DNA of 7,283 nucleotides from Deltaproteobacteria bacterium (lineage in GTDB: Bacteria > Desulfobacterota > DSM-4660 > Desulfatiglandales > B25-G16), in the NCBI GenBank assembly GCA_020348625.1, contig CP070752.1, forward strand, positions 1,477,407 to 1,484,689, read 5' to 3'. Below, one piece after another: positions 1-5,823 of this stretch. How positions within the stretch are numbered: the stretch's first letter is position 1; each line of letters opens with the position of its first letter. The notes under the pieces are model-generated. The model was given only the letters and a program-made list of their open reading frames with translations. It searched no databases and was not told the origin of the DNA. A program made the translations under genes and the position numbers.

Positions 1-21
1 CTGTGTCGCAATTCAAAGAAG

Positions 22-203
22 GTCATCGCGAGCGTAGCGAAGCGATCTATAACCTATTGAATTGTTATAAGCCCGCCCTGGCGCGACGAGATACGAACAT
101 TATGGAATTCCGGCGTGATTATAGTTTGTTGGGGCATACAATTAGTTCTTTTAAGCCAGGTCTGGGCCAGGGATTGCTTCGTCGCTTCACTCCTCGCAAT
201 GAC
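22..203. repeat. Fold-back dispersed repeat element (MITE-like palindrome)
   Basis: Two outer arms, 22-48 and 171-203, are imperfect inverted copies: both read GTCAT(T/C)GCGAG inward, followed by GCGAAGC/GCGACGAAGC and ATC. An inner pair at 60-74 and 132-143 is also inverted (AATTGT...GCCC against GGGCATACAATT), and a GGAATTCC palindrome (104-111) sits near the centre, so the whole stretch could fold on itself. The outer-arm pattern is one I recognise as a high-copy dispersed repeat in many bacterial genomes, especially deltaproteobacteria. When translated it yields typical spurious peptides (HRERSEA, LLRRFTPRNDK), so the open frame across it should not be called a gene. No transposase is nearby. 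Exact ends and copy number cannot be judged from one copy. Confidence 0.6.
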
Positions 204-214
204 AAAAACCAATT

Positions 215-268
215 ATGGCACAGCCTCTTTGGATGTGGCTTCTTTACCCTTCCCACATCCTGTGCTAT
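215..268 (+). other. Predicted leader hairpin upstream of helicase gene
   Basis: Two stem segments are visible: 215-222 pairs with 261-268 (8 bp, one G-U) and 231-238 pairs with 253-260 (8 perfect bp, GGATGTGG/CCACATCC). A one-sided bulge lies at 223-230 and a 14-nt loop at 239-252. The structure ends about 50 nt before the helicase start codon. It could be an mRNA leader structure or the tail of an upstream transcript. No T-tract follows, so an intrinsic terminator is unlikely. No function can be assigned. Confidence 0.35.
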
Positions 269-319
269 GGCTGCAAACAAAGAACTGATTTGTGTTGTGT
301 GCCTGAAGGCCGAGGATAT

Positions 320-2482
320 ATGTCGCGCTTAATAGAATTCGAAAAGGTGTTAAACGAGACGCAGCTTGCTGCGGTTACGGCCCCTGATGGTCCGATCCTG
401 GTGATCGCAGGCGCTGGGAGCGGGAAAACCAGGACACTGGTTTACAGGGTTGCCTGGCTGGTTGAAAAAGGGGTGTCACCACAGGAGATTCTCCTTCTGA
501 CCTTCACCAGAAAGGCTGCTAAGGAGATGCTGGAGAGGGCAGCAAAGCTGGGAGATAAAAGGTGTGCACAGGTTTCCGGTGGCACGTTTCACTCCCTTGC
601 CCAGCGTGTGTTGAGGGAAGAGGCCGGTCGGCTGGGTTTCAGTTCAACCTTTACCATCATGGACAGGTCGGACATGGAGGAGGCGGTACGCGCCCTCGTT
701 CATGAACTGGATGAAGAAAGAAGGTCTATGAGGTTCCCGAAGAGTGCCACTATTGCAACGATCCTCAGCAAGGCTGCGAACACCGAGAAAACGGTAGGCG
801 AGATCATGGAGACGGAGTATCCCCAGTTCTTTCCGACGGTCGCCCTTATAGAGCGCCTGCACCAACTCTACAAGGCCTATAAGAGAAAAAATAACCTTAT
901 GGATTACGACGACCTTATCCTTTTTTTTCGGCTTCTCCTCATGGAAAACGAGGATGTCAGGTTCGCCTTGGCCAACAGGTATAAATACATCATGGTTGAT
1001 GAATATCAGGACACCAACACGGTACAGGCGGATATCATCCGATATTTAGGTTCTGCGCACCAAAACGTCATGGTTGTTGGTGACGATTCCCAATCAATCT
1101 ATTCGTTTCGGGGTGCCAACTTCAAAAACATGTTCGATTTTCCCCACAACTTCCCTGAAGCGAAAATCATAAAACTGGAAGAGAATTATCGGTCGACCCA
1201 GCCCATACTTACGATGACCAATGCCCTTATGGATCAGGCGAGCCAGAAATACACCAAATGCCTTTTCACGCGGAGGGAGGGCATTGAGCTACCTTATGCC
1301 ATGGACACGGGAACTGAACGCGATCAGGCAGTATATGTGTGCAGGACGATCGAGGCACTGCTGGAGGAGGGACAGCCATTGAAGGACATCGCCGTCCTTT
1401 TCAGGGCTGGCTATCACTCTTTTGAGCTTGAGCTTGAATTGACAAGGCGCGCAATTCCCTATGCAAAATATGGCGGCTTCAAGTTCATGGAATCTGCCCA
1501 TATCAAAGATGTGTTGGCTCATCTCCGGATCATTGTTAACAAAGACGACATTCTGAGCTGGGGTCGGCTCCTCAGGTTGCTGAAGAATATCGGTCCGGGC
1601 AAGTGTCAGGCAATCATGGACTGGATGAAGCACGAGAGTGTGGCGCCGGCGCACGTGGCCGAATGGCCCGGCAGTAATAAAGAGAACGAAGGACTGAACA
1701 AACTGGGCGAACTCCTGAAAAGCCTTTCCGCACCGCGGGTCAGCCCTGAGGAGGCGGTTGGATTGGCATTCGAATATTATAACCCCCTCTTAAAGGAACG
1801 GTTCGATGATTTCCCCCGAAGGCAACAGGAGTTGGATCAGCTCGTTTATATGGCATCCCGATACAGGAGTTTGAAGGCATTCCTTGATGACCTCTCGCTT
1901 GAGCCTCCTGCAAGTCCTGTGGATGTGAGGCCGTTAGACAGGTCGGATTATCTAACGCTCTCCACCATTCATTCGGCAAAAGGCCTTGAATGGGGGGTTG
2001 TTTTTATAATCTGGCTGGTAGACGGACGCTTTCCACCTGCAAAATCCTTTAGAAACATGGACAGCCTTGAGGAAGAACTTCGGCTCCTGTATGTGGCCGC
2101 CACGCGAGCCAAGGACAAGCTCGTTCTCGTGTATCCCGGGCAGGGATTGTTTCACAATGCTCAAGGTTGGGGTACGAGTAACCAAGGGGGACTCACATCA
2201 TTTGTTCGCGCACTTCCTCCGGAAGTTATTGAATACCGTTCCACACGTTCATCCTCTTATAGTCCGTATCGTGCGCCGTTCCCCCCCGGCGTTATTACTG
2301 ATACATCTGATTCACCCTCTGAAGGCCAATCGGTCCTGAAGCCGGGCGATCGGATACATCATCCGGCCTTTGGCGCGGGAGTCATAGCCAGGTTCTTGAG
2401 CGAAGAGAAGGTAGAGGTGATCTTCAGAGACAGGGGCCTCAAGTTGCTTCATCTTGGGTATACGAGTTTGGAAAAAGTTTAA
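320..2482 (+). CDS. UvrD/PcrA-like superfamily 1A ATP-dependent DNA helicase
   Basis: This 720-residue protein has all the SF1A motors in order: Q motif around N12-V19, Walker A AGAGSGKT (30-37), motif Ia TFTRKAAKEM (61-70), GTFHS (88-92), motif II VDEYQD (226-231), motif III GDDSQSIYSFRGA (254-266), motif IV ENYRST (288-293), motif V TIHSAKGLEW (549-558) and motif VI LLYVAATRAKDK (589-600). The C-terminus (about 673-720, PGDRIHHPAFGAGVI) resembles the Tudor-like tail of PcrA/UvrD that contacts RNA polymerase. It should unwind DNA 3'-5' in repair or replication-fork clearance. The length is close to that of PcrA/UvrD. The frame is open from an ATG at 215, but I chose the ATG at 320: GAGG lies 4 nt before it (312-315), the Q motif follows at the usual distance, and the extra 35 residues look non-protein-like (Trp/Cys-rich, over the leader hairpin). 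Motif Ia reads TRKAA where E. coli UvrD has TNKAA, so it may be a separate UvrD-like paralogue rather than the housekeeping UvrD. It is the first of three co-directional genes. Confidence 0.95.
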   Translation: MSRLIEFEKVLNETQLAAVTAPDGPILVIAGAGSGKTRTLVYRVAWLVEKGVSPQEILLLTFTRKAAKEMLERAAKLGDKRCAQVSGGTFHSLAQRVLREEAGRLGFSSTFTIMDRSDMEEAVRALVHELDEERRSMRFPKSATIATILSKAANTEKTVGEIMETEYPQFFPTVALIERLHQLYKAYKRKNNLMDYDDLILFFRLLLMENEDVRFALANRYKYIMVDEYQDTNTVQADIIRYLGSAHQNVMVVGDDSQSIYSFRGANFKNMFDFPHNFPEAKIIKLEENYRSTQPILTMTNALMDQASQKYTKCLFTRREGIELPYAMDTGTERDQAVYVCRTIEALLEEGQPLKDIAVLFRAGYHSFELELELTRRAIPYAKYGGFKFMESAHIKDVLAHLRIIVNKDDILSWGRLLRLLKNIGPGKCQAIMDWMKHESVAPAHVAEWPGSNKENEGLNKLGELLKSLSAPRVSPEEAVGLAFEYYNPLLKERFDDFPRRQQELDQLVYMASRYRSLKAFLDDLSLEPPASPVDVRPLDRSDYLTLSTIHSAKGLEWGVVFIIWLVDGRFPPAKSFRNMDSLEEELRLLYVAATRAKDKLVLVYPGQGLFHNAQGWGTSNQGGLTSFVRALPPEVIEYRSTRSSSYSPYRAPFPPGVITDTSDSPSEGQSVLKPGDRIHHPAFGAGVIARFLSEEKVEVIFRDRGLKLLHLGYTSLEKV

Positions 2483-2546
2483 TTCTACGGGATGTGCGAG
2501 CATCTCCTTCCCAAAGGCGGTTGAGCAGGTTCGTTTTGGGTCAAAG

Positions 2547-2562
2547 CAATAATCGATTATTG
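2547..2562. promoter_or_regulatory. Perfect 16-bp palindrome before nfi (possible operator)
   Basis: CAATAATCGATTATTG is identical to its own reverse complement over all 16 bases. It ends 8 nt before the nfi start codon, in the 88-nt gap after the helicase gene. This position suits a repressor operator or a translation-blocking hairpin. No strong -35/-10 pair and no clear Shine-Dalgarno sequence is visible around it. Function is inference; the symmetry is directly seen. Confidence 0.4.
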
Positions 2563-2570
2563 TAGATGCG

Positions 2571-3254
2571 ATGGACATTTTCGATTTGCATCCCTGGGAT
2601 GTGACTTACAGAGAGGCAGTCAAGATCCAAGAGCGGCTCAGGGGCAAGGTGATCCTTGGAAAGATCTCTAAGAGACCCAATTACGTTGCCGGGTTAGATG
2701 TGTCGTATGAAAAGGGGACTCACCGGGTCTGGGCAGGAGCAGTGGTTCTGGGTTTTCCCGACCTGGCTGTAGTAGAGAAAAGATGGGCTCAGCGGGAGGT
2801 TTCTTTTCCTTATGTGCCGGGCCTTTTGAGCTTTCGAGAAATACCCGCACTGCTCGATGTGTTGACACAGATAACGGTCGAGCCCGATGTGATCTTTTGT
2901 GATGGCCAGGGTGTTGCTCACCCCAGGGGTTTGGGCATTGCCTCTCATCTGGGAGTGATTTTAAAAAGGCCCACTATTGGCTGTGCAAAGAGCAGGCTTG
3001 TTGGTGATTGTGATCCGGTTGGTGAATTGAAAGGCGACTACTCGTTTCTCAGATACGGAGGCAGGATAATCGGGGCGGTGATGAGAACGCGGCAAGGGGT
3101 TAAGCCGCTCTTTGTTTCCCCTGGCTATGGTGTGGCCCTGGATGATTGTATTGGGATGGTACTCGAGACGTGCTCACGGTACAAAATCCCGGAACCAATC
3201 AGGCAGGCCCATTTCCTCGTAAACTCGATTAGATCCAAGAGCATTGAGGCATAG
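2571..3254 (+). CDS. nfi: Endonuclease V (deoxyinosine 3' endonuclease)
   Basis: This 227-residue protein matches endonuclease V along its whole length. Family enzymes cut the second phosphodiester bond 3' to deoxyinosine, starting repair of deaminated adenine; they are cytoplasmic, Mg2+-dependent and about 210-230 residues long. Visible active-site blocks are AGLDVSY (D43), FPYVPGLLSFRE (Y81 of the strand-separating wedge, E90), DGQGVAHPRGLGIASHLG (D111, H117) and TIGCAKSRL (K140), followed by PLFVSPG (179-185) and H214. These align almost residue for residue with the known T. maritima catalytic set (D43, Y80, E89, D110, H116, K139, H214), so it should be active. ATG 2571 is the first ATG in the frame after a stop at 2550-2552; its ribosome site is weak. 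The helicase gene ends 88 nt upstream and era starts 19 nt downstream, so co-transcription is likely. Confidence 0.96.
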   Translation: MDIFDLHPWDVTYREAVKIQERLRGKVILGKISKRPNYVAGLDVSYEKGTHRVWAGAVVLGFPDLAVVEKRWAQREVSFPYVPGLLSFREIPALLDVLTQITVEPDVIFCDGQGVAHPRGLGIASHLGVILKRPTIGCAKSRLVGDCDPVGELKGDYSFLRYGGRIIGAVMRTRQGVKPLFVSPGYGVALDDCIGMVLETCSRYKIPEPIRQAHFLVNSIRSKSIEA

Positions 3255-3273
3255 ATAAAGATCTCGGACGCCT

Positions 3274-4161
3274 ATGGGTTTTCTATCAGGTTTCGTAGCA
3301 ATCATCGGACCGCCTAACAGCGGGAAATCCACACTTCTCAACCGGTTTGTAGGGCAAAAGTTGGCCATCACCTCCCCTAAGCCTCAGACCACGCGAAATA
3401 GGATTCTAGGAATTCATCACGGGGATGGGTGCCAAATCGTGTTTGTGGATACCCCGGGTATCCATCGGACGAGGTCGGCCCTCCACAAAAGCATGGTGAG
3501 TTCGGCTAGGGCATCGCTGCAAGAAGTGGACATTATTTTGCTCGTGGTAGGATTGGGGGAGGCTGACCATAGAGACGAGGTGATAGAGATTGTACGGGTT
3601 CTCAAGAAAACGGCGAGGCCCGTTTTGCTGGCTATAAACAAGATAGATCTCATAAAGAAAGAGAACCTGCTGCCTCTGATAGCGTCATACGATACACTGG
3701 GCTGTTTTGACGCAATTATTCCGCTTTCGGCCCTTCATGGAGATGGGGTGGAAATCTTGCGAGAAGAACTGAGGAAGAGGCTGTCAGCAGGACCTCAATT
3801 CTTCCCTCCGGAAACGGTCACCGATAAGTCTAGAAGCTTTCTCATCGCAGAAGTGGTTAGGGAGAAGATCTACTATGCCACCCGAGGAGAATTGCCCTAT
3901 TCTTCGGCAGTGGTGGTTGAGGAGATCGAGGAAGAAGAAAAACGAAATCTCTTGAAGGTGAAGGCAGTCATATATGTGGAGAAGGCAACACAGCGGGGCA
4001 TTGTTTTAGGGAAAGCGGGAAGCCTGATCAAAACGATTGGAAAAAACGCACGGCTTGATTTGGAAAGGATGTTTTCGAAGAAGGTTTACCTCGAGCTTTT
4101 TGTGAAGGTGGAGAGAAACTGGACTCAGAATACGCGTTCGTTGAGGAAGCTTGGATATTAA
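3274..4161 (+). CDS. era: GTPase Era (30S ribosome assembly factor)
   Basis: This 295-residue protein has the Era architecture: a Ras-like GTPase domain followed by a C-terminal type II KH RNA-binding domain. It shows G1 GPPNSGKST (12-20), the switch region with SPKPQTTR (34-41), G3 DTPG (59-62), G4 NKID (122-125) and G5 SAL (152-154). The KH signature is RGIVLGKAG..IKTIGKNAR (241-260), and the usual VERNWTQN and LRKLGY end follows. Era binds the 3' end of 16S rRNA and checks 30S maturation, linking it to growth and division; it acts at the ribosome and inner membrane. Length is normal (E. coli Era has 301 residues). Small departures from the commonest sequence are S16 in G1 (often Val) and A248 in the KH GxxG loop (often Gly); neither removes an essential residue. 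The start is 19 nt after nfi. No strong Shine-Dalgarno is seen, but the next residues fit the family N-terminus. The neighbourhood differs from the common rnc-era-recO order. Confidence 0.97.
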   Translation: MGFLSGFVAIIGPPNSGKSTLLNRFVGQKLAITSPKPQTTRNRILGIHHGDGCQIVFVDTPGIHRTRSALHKSMVSSARASLQEVDIILLVVGLGEADHRDEVIEIVRVLKKTARPVLLAINKIDLIKKENLLPLIASYDTLGCFDAIIPLSALHGDGVEILREELRKRLSAGPQFFPPETVTDKSRSFLIAEVVREKIYYATRGELPYSSAVVVEEIEEEEKRNLLKVKAVIYVEKATQRGIVLGKAGSLIKTIGKNARLDLERMFSKKVYLELFVKVERNWTQNTRSLRKLGY

Positions 4162-4162
4162 C

Positions 4163-4198
4163 CAAGAAACCGACCACCAAAAGGCAGTCGGTTTCTTG
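4163..4198 (+). terminator. Terminator-like hairpin after era
   Basis: The arms 4163-4174 (CAAGAAACCGAC) and 4187-4198 (GTCGGTTTCTTG) are perfectly complementary over 12 bp with a 12-nt loop, and start 2 nt after the era stop codon. The descending arm is T-rich, but the bases after it (GTTAGG) are not a good U-tract, so termination may be partial or the hairpin may mainly protect the 3' end. Being symmetric, it could also stop minus-strand transcripts running out of the gap between the convergent genes. Confidence 0.65.
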
Positions 4199-4346
4199 TT
4201 AGGAGAAAAGAGTCATTTTCTGGTCTTATTCATATGCAATATCGTTGCCAAAATGAATCGATTGAGAGGTATTCATGCAACCCATTGAAATAACGTAATA
4301 ATTAATTTGTCCAGGATTTTCCTTTTCTTATTCCCGAATATTGCGC

Positions 4347-4364
4347 TGTTAAAATAATTTAACA
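4347..4364. repeat. 18-bp near-palindrome, copy 1
   Basis: TGTTAAAATAATTTAACA is symmetric at 8 of 9 base pairs and matches copy 2 (4425-4442) at 17 of 18 positions. The two copies start 78 bp apart and share some flanking bases on the left (ATATT...TGTTAAAAT). On the minus strand it overlaps the -12 part of the sigma54-like site at 4361-4377. Such paired symmetric sites often bind dimeric regulators, but AT-rich symmetry can also be a weak hairpin. Confidence 0.5.
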
Positions 4365-4377
4365 ATTCTAGTGCCAA
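4361..4377 (-). promoter_or_regulatory. Sigma54-like promoter sequence (tentative)
   Basis: Read on the minus strand this is TTGGCACTAGAATTGTT. Against the sigma54 consensus TTGGCACG-N4-TTGCW it matches 11 of 13 defined positions with exact spacing. The -24 GG is intact, but the -12 element has GT in place of GC, a serious weakness because that C is highly conserved. If used, transcription would start near 4350 and run toward the era hairpin, giving a transcript of roughly 190 nt ending near 4163. The adjacent gene encodes a sigma54 activator, which raises the prior, but a chance match in one short gap cannot be excluded. Confidence 0.25.
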
Positions 4378-4424
4378 GCCGCCATGAATAATATATAACT
4401 CATTAAAATCAATGGTATATTCGT

Positions 4425-4442
4425 TGTTAAAATATTTTAACA
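4425..4442. repeat. 18-bp perfect palindrome, copy 2
   Basis: TGTTAAAATATTTTAACA is identical to its reverse complement over 18 bases and differs from copy 1 at one position. It lies one base beyond the response regulator stop codon. On the minus strand it could form an AU-rich hairpin at the mRNA end; without GC pairs or a U-tract it would be a weak terminator. Its position about 50-65 bp upstream of the sigma54-like site would also suit an activator binding site. Both roles are inference. Confidence 0.5.
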
Positions 4443-4443
4443 C

Positions 4444-5808
4444 TTAACTCAACATTCCGTATTTTTTCATTTTGTAGTGCATTGCATGCCGAGTAATCCC
4501 GAGCATTTCAGCTGCCTTTGATTGTACATTGTTGGAATACTTCAAAGCCCTCGAGATTAGCTTTTCCTCTATCTGGTCAAGGGCGTCGGCCAAGGGAAGG
4601 TTTGATGGGACGATTTTATCCAGGTCTATGGCTTCTCCCTCGTCCTCCAGCACATAATCAGGTAAATCCCTTAGACCAATGTTCGCGTCCGAACTCATCA
4701 CAACCGCCCTTTCAATGGTATTCTCAAGCTCCCTGATATTGCCCGGCCAGCCATAGCTATACAAGGCCTTCCAAACCTCAGGGTCCATCTCTATTTTCCT
4801 ATTCTTGGAAGGCCGAAACTTATCAACAAAATGTGCCACCAGAAAGGGAATATCCTCGACCCGCTCCTTAAGTGGAGGCACCTCTATATGAACCACGTTC
4901 AAACGATAGAACAGATCCTCCCTGAATATGCCATTGTCAACATCCTCTTTCAGCCTTCGATTGGATGCTGCCAAAATTCTGACATCAACCTTGATGGTTT
5001 TTGTGCCTCCTACCCTTTCGAATTCCATCTCCTGGAGCACTCGCAGCAACTTCACCTGTAAAGAGGGCGGCATTTCTCCCACCTCGTCCAGAAACAGGGT
5101 TCCGCCGTCAGCGAGCTCGAACCGTCCCTTTTTCATGGTAACAGCCCCAGTAAAAGCACCCCGTTCGTGCCCAAAGAGCTCACTTTCCAACAAGGTTTCA
5201 GTCAATGCACCGCAGTTTATGGAGATAAAAGGCCGATTTCTCCTGGGGCTGTTGTAATGAATGGCCTTGGCAATCAGCTCCTTGCCGGTGCCGGACGGAC
5301 CTGTGATCATGACGGATGCCTTGGACTGGGATACCTTGCCGATCATTTCGTAAATTTTGAGCATGGGCTTGCTTTTGCCGATGATATTTCCATATTTAAA
5401 GCGATCTGATAAGGCATCGCTGAGCAGTCTGTTTTCTTTCTTGAGCCTGCTGAACTCCAAGGCCTTTCTGACTGTCAGCTTTAGCTCCTCATTCCTGAAA
5501 GGCTTGGTAATGTAATCGTAGGCCCTCTTTTTCATGGCCTCAACGGCCTTTTCTATGGTTCCGTAGGCAGTCATTATGATAACCGGGAGTTCTGGATCTA
5601 TTTTCTTTGCCTCTTCCAGAAGCTCCATCCCGTCTTTTCCAGGCATTCTCATGTCGGTGATCACCAGATCCAGATCTGTATCCCTGATGATGCGGAGGGC
5701 ATTAGCTGCGTTGTCTTCTGTGATTATTTCGTAACCCTCCGGCGCGAGCAAGGCTTCGAGAATAACGAGATAGTTCTTTTCGTCGTCAACAATCAAAATC
5801 GTTTCCAT
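4444..5808 (-). CDS. NtrC-family sigma54-dependent response regulator
   Basis: This 454-residue protein has three domains. The receiver domain (1-120) has the acidic pocket D8/D9, phospho-acceptor D52, T80 and K102. The AAA+ sigma54-activation domain (about 140-375) has Walker A GPSGTGKE (170-177), the sigma54-contacting loop GAFTGA (217-222), Walker B GGTLFLDE (235-242), arginine-finger region FREDLFYRL (295-303) and sensor II GWPGNIREL (353-361). An acidic linker leads to a Fis-type helix-turn-helix (about 413-454; QSKAAEMLGITRHAMHYKMKK at 429-449). Phosphorylation by the partner kinase should drive oligomerisation and ATP-dependent opening of sigma54 promoters. It resembles AtoC/ZraR-type regulators, but the target genes cannot be told. 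Walker A has Pro171 where Glu is usual; catalytic residues are intact. ATG 5808 is preceded by AGGG (5815-5818) at 6 nt and begins right at the receiver's first strand. It follows the kinase gene by 15 nt, so they form one operon. Confidence 0.96.
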   Translation of the reverse strand: METILIVDDEKNYLVILEALLAPEGYEIITEDNAANALRIIRDTDLDLVITDMRMPGKDGMELLEEAKKIDPELPVIIMTAYGTIEKAVEAMKKRAYDYITKPFRNEELKLTVRKALEFSRLKKENRLLSDALSDRFKYGNIIGKSKPMLKIYEMIGKVSQSKASVMITGPSGTGKELIAKAIHYNSPRRNRPFISINCGALTETLLESELFGHERGAFTGAVTMKKGRFELADGGTLFLDEVGEMPPSLQVKLLRVLQEMEFERVGGTKTIKVDVRILAASNRRLKEDVDNGIFREDLFYRLNVVHIEVPPLKERVEDIPFLVAHFVDKFRPSKNRKIEMDPEVWKALYSYGWPGNIRELENTIERAVVMSSDANIGLRDLPDYVLEDEGEAIDLDKIVPSNLPLADALDQIEEKLISRALKYSNNVQSKAAEMLGITRHAMHYKMKKYGMLS

Positions 5809-5823
5809 AAAAAACCCTATATG

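Larger units (their letters stand above)
4199..4443. other. AT-rich intergenic gap between convergent genes
   Basis: This 245-bp stretch between the era hairpin and the response regulator stop codon is clearly richer in A+T than the flanking genes. It contains no credible protein gene: the best open frame is 19 codons on the minus strand (4226-4285) without a ribosome site. It holds two matching palindromes and a sigma54-like site on the minus strand, listed separately. Convergent genes usually need little space, so the size and the organised symmetry suggest a regulatory element or small RNA, but nothing here proves it. Confidence 0.4.

Noticed and set aside
216..232. TGGCAC on the plus strand as a sigma54 promoter for the helicase operon
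   Set aside because: At the required spacing there is no GC in the -12 position, so only half of the promoter matches.
215..319. In-frame N-terminal extension of the helicase from ATG 215
   Set aside because: The 35 residues are unlike helicase N-termini, overlap the leader hairpin, and ATG 320 has its own GAGG ribosome site with the Q motif correctly placed after it.
3..332. Open frame of 109 codons on the plus strand at the window start
   Set aside because: It runs through the fold-back repeat and gives the peptide pattern typical of that repeat when translated; it also overlaps the helicase start.
4226..4285. 19-codon open frame on the minus strand in the gap between convergent genes
   Set aside because: No Shine-Dalgarno sequence, no recognisable motif, and a length expected by chance.
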